NCBI GenBank assembly: GCA_025350985.1
Contig: JANXWU010000326.1
Location: 1 to 9,763 of the forward strand
Source: Spartobacteria bacterium
GTDB taxonomy: Bacteria; Verrucomicrobiota; Verrucomicrobiia; Chthoniobacterales; Chthoniobacteraceae
DNA length: 9,763 nucleotides
Reading direction: 5' to 3'
Shown here: piece by piece, positions 1-7,161 of the stretch
Position numbering within the stretch: position 1 is the first letter of the stretch
Layout of the letters: every line of letters begins with the position of its first letter
The notes under the pieces: model-generated
Database searches by the model: none
Seen by the model: the letters and a program-made list of their open reading frames with translations, nothing else
What the model was told of the DNA's origin: nothing
Made by a program: the position numbers and the translations under genes

Positions 1-2
1 CG

Positions 3-2072
3 TTGCAGCAGGACACCGCCAAGCGCATCGAAGCGCTCAGCCAGCAGCGCGACCATCTGGTTCAAGAGCACCAGAAAACCGTCGAGAAACTGACGGGAAA
101 TCAGACGGCGCAACTCGCGGCGGTCGAGGCCGAACAGAAGAGGCAGGTGGCCTCACTCGCGCAGGAACACGCGCAACATTTGGAGGATCGCAAGACGGCG
201 CACGAAAAAACTGCCGGCGAAAAAGAGCAGGTGCTCGCGCAGTTCGCCACCGCGCGGGAGGAACACCGGAAGCAGGTGGAGCAACTGGCGCAGGTCCATC
301 GCAGCCAACTCGAATCGCTCGCAAAGGAACATCAAAAGCAGTCCGTCCTCGCCGCCGAACAACATCGGCAACAGGTGGCGTCGCTGACCGAGTCACACCA
401 GAAACAATCGGAAGGGCTTCAGCACGAAAACGCCCAGCGCGTCGAGGCGCTCCATGCCCAGCGGGAGCATCTGATTCAAGAGCACCAAAAAGCGACCGAA
501 TCGCTGTTGGAAGCTCAGAAAAATCAACTCTCGTCCGAAGAAGCGGAGAAGCAGAAACGCCTGGAGGCGCTGGCGCAGGAACACGCGCACAATTTGGCGG
601 ATCGCAAGGCGGCACACGACAAAACCGTCGGCGAAAAAGAGCAGGTGCTCGCCCAGTTTGGCGCGGCCCGCGAGGAGCACAAAAAGCAAGTGGAGCAGTT
701 GGCGCACAACCACCGCGCACAACTTGAGGGCGTCACGGTGGAGCACAAAAAGCAGTTCGCCTTTGCGGTCGAACAACACCGGCAGCAAGCGGCGGCCCGC
801 AACGAGTCCCATCAGCAACAACTCGAAGCGCTCCAGCAGGAAAACGCGCAGCGCGTGGAGGCGCTCAACGTGGAGCGTGAACGCCTGGTGCAGGAACATC
901 AGAAGGCGGACGCATCGCTCCGGGACGCGCAGAAAAATCAACTCGCGGCGGTGGAAGCCGAGCACCAGAAGCGCGTCGAAATGCTGGAGCACGGGCACGC
1001 ACAGCAGTTGGAAGCGCGCAAGGCGGAGCACGGAAAAACCGCCGCCGAAAAAGAGCAGGTGCTCGCGCAGTTCGCCTCGGCCAGGGAGGAACACAAAAAA
1101 CACTTCGAGCAGTTCATTCAAAGCCACCGCACCCAACTCGAATCCGTCGCGCACGAACACCAAAGGCGGCACGATCTCGCCACCGAAGAACATCGGCAAC
1201 AGGTGGCGGCGCTCAGCGAGTCCCACCAAAAACAACTCGAAACGCTCCAGTACGAAAACGCTCAACAGGTTGGAGCGCTCCATGCCCAACGGGAGCAATT
1301 GATTCAGGAACACCAGCAGGCGATCGAATCGCTGACGGAAGCTCAGAAAAATCAATCCGCGCTGGTGGAATCGGAGCATCAGAAACGGGTCGAAATTCTC
1401 GCGCACGAACACGCGCAGCAAATCGAAGCGCATCTAACCGAGCGGGAAAAAATCGGACGCGAGAAAGACCACGCACTCGCTCAGGTGATCCTTGCAAAAG
1501 ACGAGCACAAAACCCAAGTCGACACGCTGCGGAGCGTTCATCACGCGCAACTCGACGCGCTCGCCCAAGAGCATCAAACGCAGACCGCCCTGCTCGCGGG
1601 TCAACAGCAAAAACAACTGGAATCGCTTTCCGGCGCGCATCGCATCCAGGTCGAAAACATCCAGCAGGATCACGCGAAGCACGTCCGAACTTTCGAACTG
1701 CGACAACTGAACCTCGTGGACGAACACAAGCAGGTCGTCGCCGCATTGCTGCAACGTCACGAGGCAGAACTGGCGGCCGTCGAAAAAGCTAATCATGAGC
1801 GCGACGCCGCGCTGGCTGGGGAACACGCGCAGCAACTCGACGCGCATCGGGTTGATCTGGAAAAAGTGGGCCTGGAAAAGGAACACGCGCTGGCGCAACT
1901 GGCGCAGGTGAAAGAAGAGCACGCGCTGCAAGTCGGAGCGCTGCGGCAAAGTCATCAGGGCCAGCTCGAAGCCGTGACGCAAGAGCAACAAAAACAGGCC
2001 GCGCACGCCGCCGCACAGCATCAGCAGCAGGTCGAGACGCTCACCGCCACGCACCGCCAGCAACTCGCAACG
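3..2072 (+). repeat. Five tandem 414-bp coding units (138 codons each)
   Basis: The landmark codons for the EKEQVLAQF-type motif start at 219, 633, 1047, 1461 and 1875, exactly 414 bases apart each time. The conserved (R/Q)(I/V)EAL-type segment starts at 24, 438, 852 and 1266. Units 1-3 are close at the DNA level: 30 bases from 219 are identical to those from 1047. Unit 4 is intermediate and unit 5 the most diverged. A sixth, degenerate copy of the landmark (DRNAIASHF, codon at 2394) comes 519 bases later, 105 bases more than one period. Since the window begins inside a unit, more copies may lie upstream. Confidence 0.92.
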
Positions 2073-5000
2073 CTCAACGAAGATCTAACGCAGCGCCTCG
2101 ACGCACTCACCCAGCAGCGCGATTCCGTCGTGCGCGAAAAGCGCGATCTCGTCGCCTCGCTCACGCAGGAACGCGGCGATCGGAAATTGGAAAACTCGGA
2201 TCACGCCGAAGAGCGCGCCCGGCTCGACGCGGAGAAAAACCGGCTAGCCGCCGAGTTGGAGAAGGCGCTCGCGGATCACCAAGCCCGACTCGAAACGCTC
2301 GACTCACAGCACGGGATGCAGACCGAAGCGCTCAAGCAGGAACATGCAAAACACCTAGCCGCCATCGGATCGGAACGCGACTCCATGCTGCTGGATCGAA
2401 ACGCCATTGCCTCGCATTTCGCGCTGGCGAAGGACGAGCACAAGAAACAGATCGAGTCACTGACGGCACGGCACCACCAGCAAGTCGAAGCCATTCAAAG
2501 CGACCACAAAAAACAGTCCGAAACCATCGCCCACGGCCACCAGCGGCAGACCGCCGCGCTGATGGCGGAGCACCAAAGCCAGCTCGATGCACTCACTCGA
2601 CAACGAGACACACTCGCGGCCGAACTGACGCAGTCCCGCGCCGCTCATCAAAACGAGGCGCAGGCATTGCAGGGCGCGTTAGACCGCGAGCGCGCGGGCT
2701 TTGGCAAACAGCGCGACGAACTTGTGACGCACCGCGACCAATTGGCCGCGCGTCTCGCGGTGGCGTTAAAAGATCACGCGGAAAAAACCGAGGCCCTGAC
2801 CGAAACTCACCGCCGCGAACTCAGCTCAGCCGCCGACGAACGACGGCAGGAAATCGAGGCACTCAAAACCGCGCAAGCCCAAGAATCCGCTGCGCTGCGT
2901 GAGGCGCATGCGGAACAAGTCGCAGCGCTCCAAGTCGCGCACCAGAAACAGGCCGACGCGCTCACGCAGGAAAAGTCCGACGCGCTCGCCCAACGCGACG
3001 CCGTAGCCGCGGAAAAAGAGCAGCTCGAACTCGAGTCAAAGGAAGCGCAGGAAGAACACCAGCGCCGGCTCGATCAGCTTGCCGCCTCGCAGCAAAAACA
3101 AGTCGAGGCGCTCACGCAACAGCATCAGCAGACGGTGACCGCCCTCATGGAGCAGCGTGATGGCATCGCTGCCGAGCGCGAAAAACTTTCGACCGACCTT
3201 GCGCAGGCGCGACAGCTCGTGGTTTCGCTTTCCAAGGACAAGGATAACGCCGTCATCCAGCGCGACCTGTCGGTGAAGGCCAAGGAAAAAATCACCGCCG
3301 AACTGGCGCAAGCGCGGCAGGAATTTCAGCAGCGAATGGACAGTGCGGCCAAAGAAGTTTCCGCGCGCACGCAGGAGTTTGAGCGCGGCATGGCGACGTT
3401 GATCGAGCAGCGGGAGCGCCTTTTGGGCGAACGCGAAAATCTCAACGCCACGCTCACGCAAGCCCGGCAGCGGCTCGAGGCCGTGTCGAAGGAAAAGGAG
3501 CAGATCACCGCGAGTTCCGCGACCGCAAAAGAGGAACACAAACGCCAGGCGGACGCGCTGGCGGCGGAACATCGGCAACAAGCAGCGAACCTCGCGCAGG
3601 AACACGCCCGCGCCCTCGCCGCGCTCACGCAGCAGCGCGACCAGACCACGCGCGAGCGCGACACCCTCGCCGTGGACTTGGCGAAAACGCGTCAGGATTT
3701 CAAACAGCAAAGCGAAGCGCTCGCGAAAGAAAAACAGCAGGCGACCGAACTCCATCGCATCGTCGAGGAGCAGAAAAAGCAGTCGGCTCTACTCGCGCAA
3801 AATCACCAGTCGGCATCGGAGGCGTTGCGCCAGGAGCACGCGCGGCAGGTTCAAGCTTTGGGCGAACGAGCCGACCGCGTCACCCGCGAGCGCGACGAAG
3901 TGACCGCGCAATTCGTCCGCGCACGCGACGAGAACAAGAAACAAACCGAGGGTCTCGCGCGGCAGCTCGAACAAACGACGCTGGAGAAACAGCAGCTTAA
4001 CGAGCAGTTCGCGAAGGCGCAGGCGGAGCACAAAAGCAGCCTCGAAGCGCTGCACGCCGCCCATCGCGCGGAAACTGCCGCCCTCGCCAGCCAGCGCGAC
4101 CAAGCGGCGCGCGAGAAACAAGCCGCCTCCTCCGAATTTGCCAAAACTGCCGGCACGCTCCAAACGCAAGTGGAGGCGCTCACGCAGCAGCGCGATACCG
4201 CTGCGGGCGAGAAAGAAAAGACCGCGGCGGAACTCTCGCGCGTGCGGAAGGATTACAAGCAACAGGTCGAAGCGCTCGGGCAGCGTTGTTACGAGTTGAT
4301 CCGCGACCGGGAAGCGCAGGAGATCAGCATCGCGGATTCCGCGACGAGGCACGCGGCAGACGTCGAGTCCGTGCGCGCGGATTTGACGATCAAGCTGGCA
4401 AGCGTGGTCAAGCAGCGCGACGAATTCACGCAAGCGCGGGACACGCTCGGACGCCAGCTTGCGCAGGCGACGGAGGCGGCCCGGCGCCAGACCGAATCCC
4501 TCACGAAAGAGCGGGACACCATCAAGACCGATCTCGACGCGATCGTGCGCGAGCGCATCGCACTTTTAGAAAAAATCGCCGCGACCGAATCCGGGCACAC
4601 GCAGCAGACTGCGGCTTTGAAAAAAGAGCACGACGACGTGCTCCACCAGCGCGAAGAGGTGCTGTCACGGCTGACTCAGACGACGAAGCAGCAAGCCAGC
4701 GAGTCCCAAACGCTGCGCCAGGAAAGCCAGCAGCAGATCGCGGCGTTGACAAAGCAGCGGGACGACGCCGCCGCGCAGCGCGACCAGCTTTTGACGCAGA
4801 TTTCCAAGTCGGCGGACGAACGCAAAAAGCAGCACGACGAGTTGATCCATCAACGCGATGCCGCACGCCAGGAGGCCGAGGCTGCCATGACGAAAGCCGC
4901 CGCCACCGAGCGCGACCGCCGTTCCAGCGCGGCGTTCGCCGACGAACAGAAAAGAAAAGCCGAAGCCGCCGCGCAGCAGCGCGACGAGTCCAGCCACGAG

Positions 5001-5606
5001 CGCGAGTTGATGGCGGCGAAATTGGAGACGACCGACGCCAGTTTCAACCAACGCGTCAACTCTCTGAACACCGAGCATAAGAAGCAGCTCGAGTCGCTCG
5101 TCACCGGGCAGAAAGCGCAGCTTGAATCGGTGAGCCGGCAGCGCGACACGCTGCAGCGGGAGCGGAACGCGTGGCTCGCGAAAGGCGAGCAGGCTGCGCC
5201 GGCCACGGATAAAGACGAGCAGGCGAAAAGTGAAAAATTGGAGAAACAATTGACGCAATTGCAGCAGCAGCGGGACGCGCTTCAGCGCGAGCGGGATGAA
5301 ATTGCGGCGAAACTTTTACACTCGAAGGAGGGCGGCGGTGGGAAAACCCACCAGTTGGATTCCGACACCGGCGAGAAAGCGTCCGGCGACCTCGCGCGGA
5401 TGCGGAAGGATTACAAACAGCAGATCGAAGCGCTGGGCGAGCAATTGCATCGTGTGTTTGCCGAACGCGACGAAGCCCTCGCCCAAGCGGCGGCACTCCA
5501 GCGTGAGCGCAACGAAATGGCGCAGGAACGAGACGAGAATTTGCGCCTGCCAAAAATAAGGCCGATGACGGTGACGCCGCCGCAATTTCCGCGCGAGAAT
5601 CCGTGA
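3..5606 (+). CDS. Giant repetitive coiled-coil protein, 5'-partial
   Basis: The function is not recognised. The frame is open to the left edge and the TTG at 3 lies inside a repeat unit, so the true start is almost certainly upstream. Composition is dominated by Q, E, A, R, K, H and L. No proline occurs in visible residues 1-1732; the only Trp is in RNAWLAKG and the only Cys in GQRCYEL. Residues 1-690 are five 138-residue units with 11-residue motifs of the form HxxQ(V/L)xxL. Residues about 690-1730 are degenerate coiled coil with QRD-x5-RD modules every 32 residues. Residues 1777-1780 are a GGGG break, followed by one more coil with RKDYKQQIEAL and a non-helical tail (NLRLPKIRPMTVTPPQFP). 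No ATPase head, transmembrane segment or enzymatic motif is visible. An intracellular scaffold or cytoskeletal rod is the best inference. An SMC-like or surface protein cannot be excluded without the N-terminus. The next gene is convergent, 25 bases away. Confidence 0.9.
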   Translation: MQQDTAKRIEALSQQRDHLVQEHQKTVEKLTGNQTAQLAAVEAEQKRQVASLAQEHAQHLEDRKTAHEKTAGEKEQVLAQFATAREEHRKQVEQLAQVHRSQLESLAKEHQKQSVLAAEQHRQQVASLTESHQKQSEGLQHENAQRVEALHAQREHLIQEHQKATESLLEAQKNQLSSEEAEKQKRLEALAQEHAHNLADRKAAHDKTVGEKEQVLAQFGAAREEHKKQVEQLAHNHRAQLEGVTVEHKKQFAFAVEQHRQQAAARNESHQQQLEALQQENAQRVEALNVERERLVQEHQKADASLRDAQKNQLAAVEAEHQKRVEMLEHGHAQQLEARKAEHGKTAAEKEQVLAQFASAREEHKKHFEQFIQSHRTQLESVAHEHQRRHDLATEEHRQQVAALSESHQKQLETLQYENAQQVGALHAQREQLIQEHQQAIESLTEAQKNQSALVESEHQKRVEILAHEHAQQIEAHLTEREKIGREKDHALAQVILAKDEHKTQVDTLRSVHHAQLDALAQEHQTQTALLAGQQQKQLESLSGAHRIQVENIQQDHAKHVRTFELRQLNLVDEHKQVVAALLQRHEAELAAVEKANHERDAALAGEHAQQLDAHRVDLEKVGLEKEHALAQLAQVKEEHALQVGALRQSHQGQLEAVTQEQQKQAAHAAAQHQQQVETLTATHRQQLATLNEDLTQRLDALTQQRDSVVREKRDLVASLTQERGDRKLENSDHAEERARLDAEKNRLAAELEKALADHQARLETLDSQHGMQTEALKQEHAKHLAAIGSERDSMLLDRNAIASHFALAKDEHKKQIESLTARHHQQVEAIQSDHKKQSETIAHGHQRQTAALMAEHQSQLDALTRQRDTLAAELTQSRAAHQNEAQALQGALDRERAGFGKQRDELVTHRDQLAARLAVALKDHAEKTEALTETHRRELSSAADERRQEIEALKTAQAQESAALREAHAEQVAALQVAHQKQADALTQEKSDALAQRDAVAAEKEQLELESKEAQEEHQRRLDQLAASQQKQVEALTQQHQQTVTALMEQRDGIAAEREKLSTDLAQARQLVVSLSKDKDNAVIQRDLSVKAKEKITAELAQARQEFQQRMDSAAKEVSARTQEFERGMATLIEQRERLLGERENLNATLTQARQRLEAVSKEKEQITASSATAKEEHKRQADALAAEHRQQAANLAQEHARALAALTQQRDQTTRERDTLAVDLAKTRQDFKQQSEALAKEKQQATELHRIVEEQKKQSALLAQNHQSASEALRQEHARQVQALGERADRVTRERDEVTAQFVRARDENKKQTEGLARQLEQTTLEKQQLNEQFAKAQAEHKSSLEALHAAHRAETAALASQRDQAAREKQAASSEFAKTAGTLQTQVEALTQQRDTAAGEKEKTAAELSRVRKDYKQQVEALGQRCYELIRDREAQEISIADSATRHAADVESVRADLTIKLASVVKQRDEFTQARDTLGRQLAQATEAARRQTESLTKERDTIKTDLDAIVRERIALLEKIAATESGHTQQTAALKKEHDDVLHQREEVLSRLTQTTKQQASESQTLRQESQQQIAALTKQRDDAAAQRDQLLTQISKSADERKKQHDELIHQRDAARQEAEAAMTKAAATERDRRSSAAFADEQKRKAEAAAQQRDESSHERELMAAKLETTDASFNQRVNSLNTEHKKQLESLVTGQKAQLESVSRQRDTLQRERNAWLAKGEQAAPATDKDEQAKSEKLEKQLTQLQQQRDALQRERDEIAAKLLHSKEGGGGKTHQLDSDTGEKASGDLARMRKDYKQQIEALGEQLHRVFAERDEALAQAAALQRERNEMAQERDENLRLPKIRPMTVTPPQFPRENP
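3621..4838 (+). repeat. Recurring 32-residue (96-bp) coiled-coil module, interspersed
   Basis: Within the giant gene a pattern of the type (A/S)LTxQRD-x5-(R/K)(D/E) followed by a second hydrophobic-L restart recurs. Examples start at codons 3621, 4176, 4401 and 4743. In each case the next Leu-containing restart comes exactly 96 bases on (3717, 4272, 4497, 4839). A length of 32 equals one hendecad plus three heptads, so it keeps a coiled-coil register. Copies are interspersed rather than strictly tandem and are more diverged than the 414-base units. Confidence 0.6.
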
Positions 5607-5614
5607 CACGCCGG

Positions 5615-5630
5615 CGGCTCAGACGAGCCG
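5615..5630. terminator. Short GC-rich hairpin between convergent genes
   Basis: CGGCTC-AGAC-GAGCCG forms a perfect 6-bp stem with a 4-base loop. It lies in the 25-base gap between the stop of the giant gene (5604-5606) and the stop of the minus-strand flavin-protein gene (5632-5634). Neither strand has a T-run after it, so it is at best a weak bidirectional terminator or 3'-end stabiliser. Confidence 0.4.
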
Positions 5631-5631
5631 A

Positions 5632-6078
5632 TTAGGGCAGCGGCACCTCGTGGTATTCCAGCGCCCACTCGCGCATGAAGCGCACGCGGGAAGGCACGAT
5701 GCGATAAACGATCAGCGCGGGATTATCGACCGACCCGAGGTACTGGCGGAGCAGCGGATTTTCGTTCCAGATTTCCCGCAAGACGGCGGATTCCGTGACC
5801 GTCTCGGCCACACCCGTGATCCGCACCTGATCGTGTCGATCATCGAGATAGCAGAGTTCGACACGCGAGTTGGCGGCGATTTCCTGCGTCTTGTGATAGC
5901 TGCGCAAATTGGCCACGAAGACCGTGAACCCATCCGTTCGCACTGGCGACACGGGACGAAGTCGCGGCTGCTCCCCATCGAGCGTGGCGAGAAACGGAAA
6001 CTTGGCCGCGCACATCGCCGCGCGCGCAAGTTCGGGAAGTTTTGCGAGATCGATGGGCTCGGGCGTTGGCTTAGGCAT
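5632..6078 (-). CDS. Pyridoxamine 5'-phosphate oxidase family (FMN-binding split-barrel) protein
   Basis: This 148-residue protein resembles the small general-stress-protein-26-like branch of the PNPOx flavoprotein superfamily. Supporting segments are FPFLATLDGEQPRLRPVSPV (residues 27-46), then FTVFVANLRSYHKTQEIAAN (51-70) and VELCYLDDRHDQVRITGVAE (73-92). These fit the strand-rich flavin-binding core, in which a basic YHK(T)xxI segment usually contacts the cofactor. The protein is cytosolic with no signal peptide. Substrate and cofactor (FMN, F420 or haem) cannot be told from sequence, and a true PdxH role is unlikely because the protein is short. I chose the ATG at 6078. A TTG at 6129 would overlap the aroE end and adds only a basic, non-conserved extension. 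It begins 34 bases after the aroE stop, so co-transcription with aroE is likely. Confidence 0.85.
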   Translation of the reverse strand: MPKPTPEPIDLAKLPELARAAMCAAKFPFLATLDGEQPRLRPVSPVRTDGFTVFVANLRSYHKTQEIAANSRVELCYLDDRHDQVRITGVAETVTESAVLREIWNENPLLRQYLGSVDNPALIVYRIVPSRVRFMREWALEYHEVPLP

Positions 6079-6112
6079 GATTAATCGTGCCGCTTTTCTC
6101 CGCGTTTTGCGA

Positions 6113-7054
6113 TTACCCTTTCCGCGCAAACCTCAGCAACGCCTCGCGCATCTCATCGATCGGCGCGTCGCGTTTGAACCAGATTTGAAAGGACAACGCG
6201 CCTTGGTGCAGCAACATCGAAAGGCCGTTCGCGTGGCGCGCACCGGCATCGTCCGCAGCCTGCTGAAGCGGCGTTTTATCCGCGGTGTAAATCGTGTCGT
6301 ACACGAGCAGGTGCGGCAGCAGAAGGGCCGCGGAAATCGGCGAGGGACTGGCCGTGTTCAGTCCGATCGAGGTGGCGTTGATGACCAAATCCGTGTGCTG
6401 CAATTGAGCGCGCAAAGCATCATCCGCCCACGGCACCGCCTCGAGGCGCGCCACGGGACCGATCAGCCGGGGGCCGGCGAAGTGCGGTTGCAACTCCAGC
6501 GCGAGCGCGCGCGCTTTTTCAAACGTGCGATTGACCAGCACCAGCCGTTCACAACCCTCCAGCGCGCATTGCACGGCAATCGCGCGGCCCGCCCCGCCGC
6601 CCGCGCCCAGCAAAAGCACACGGAGATCGCGCACGTCCACTCCGAACTCGGCACGAATCGCTCGCACGAAGCCCGGCCCGTCGGTGTTGAAACCGATCAA
6701 CTTTCCGTCCTCAATCGTGACCGTGTTCACCGCTCCCATTTTGCGCGCCTGACCGTCCACTTCATCCATCAAATCCATCGCCGTTTGTTTGTGCGGGATG
6801 GTGAGATTGGTGCCGATGAAATCGTTTTGCACGAGCAGTTGCAGCGCCGCACTCAACTCTTCGGGCCGAATGTGCAGCCGTCCGTAACGCGCGGCGATCC
6901 CGCACTTTTCCAAAGCCGCCTGGTGCATGGGCGGTGACGCAGAGTGAGCCACGGGATCGCCGAAAACTGAAAGCCGAACGGGCGGTTCGATGCCCGCAGT
7001 GGTGGCACGCCAGTTTTGCAAATCGCCAAAAGTATAAACGTCTTTGCCGGTCAC
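6113..7054 (-). CDS. aroE: Shikimate 5-dehydrogenase (AroE)
   Basis: AroE reduces 3-dehydroshikimate to shikimate with NADPH in the cytosolic shikimate/chorismate pathway. From a GTG at 7054 the product is 313 residues. Diagnostic segments in order are SVFGDPVAHSASPPMH (shikimate-binding Ser pair), NLTIPHK with catalytic Lys89, GFNTDG with catalytic Asp125, the Rossmann loop GAGGGAGRA (150-158) followed by VNRTFEKA (cofactor adenosine-phosphate side), VINATSIGL, and the C-terminal GLSMLLHQGALSFQIW. The usual Y-x-P after the domain linker is replaced by IYTADKT. About 20 residues (VYTFGDLQNW...) precede the first family strand, more than in typical 270-290-residue AroE. The open frame extends to a GTG at 7117 (334 residues), and no clear Shine-Dalgarno site decides between the starts. 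It is divergent from the esterase gene and first in an apparent pair with the flavin protein. Confidence 0.93.
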   Translation of the reverse strand: MTGKDVYTFGDLQNWRATTAGIEPPVRLSVFGDPVAHSASPPMHQAALEKCGIAARYGRLHIRPEELSAALQLLVQNDFIGTNLTIPHKQTAMDLMDEVDGQARKMGAVNTVTIEDGKLIGFNTDGPGFVRAIRAEFGVDVRDLRVLLLGAGGGAGRAIAVQCALEGCERLVLVNRTFEKARALALELQPHFAGPRLIGPVARLEAVPWADDALRAQLQHTDLVINATSIGLNTASPSPISAALLLPHLLVYDTIYTADKTPLQQAADDAGARHANGLSMLLHQGALSFQIWFKRDAPIDEMREALLRFARKG

Positions 7055-7161
7055 AGCGGGAGTGTTTGGAGTGAAATGAAGGAGGCTCAAGCTGCCAGCG
7101 GCGCGGCGAAAAGACACCGATTGTTTTTTACGAGTTTTGCGAAGAGTGCCACTTTCTCTTT

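Noticed and set aside
393..1433. Long minus-strand open frame (346 codons) opposite the giant gene, with similar ones at 3036-3755, 3789-4433 and 4665-5258
   Set aside because: They are antisense shadows of a GC-rich, Gln/Glu/Leu-repetitive gene, in which stop codons are rare on the opposite strand. Their products are Leu/Phe/Arg-rich low-complexity strings with no family motif.
3..2072. CRISPR or non-coding satellite explanation for the tandem repeats
   Set aside because: The units are 414 bases, all in frame and without stops, and vary mostly in ways that keep coiled-coil residues, so they are protein-coding repeats.
5331..5348. GGGGKT resembling a Walker A nucleotide-binding loop
   Set aside because: It lacks the GxxGxGK(S/T) spacing and a preceding beta strand, lies between coiled coils, and has no Walker B or other NTPase motif. 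It reads as a flexible Gly linker.
3..5606. Giant protein as an SMC/MukB/Rad50-type ATPase
   Set aside because: No ATPase signature or C motif occurs at the C-terminus, which in SMC-like proteins would carry half of the head.
5909..6937. Plus-strand open frame of 342 codons opposite aroE
   Set aside because: aroE on the minus strand has all catalytic and cofactor motifs. The plus-strand product is Arg/His-rich with no recognisable motif.
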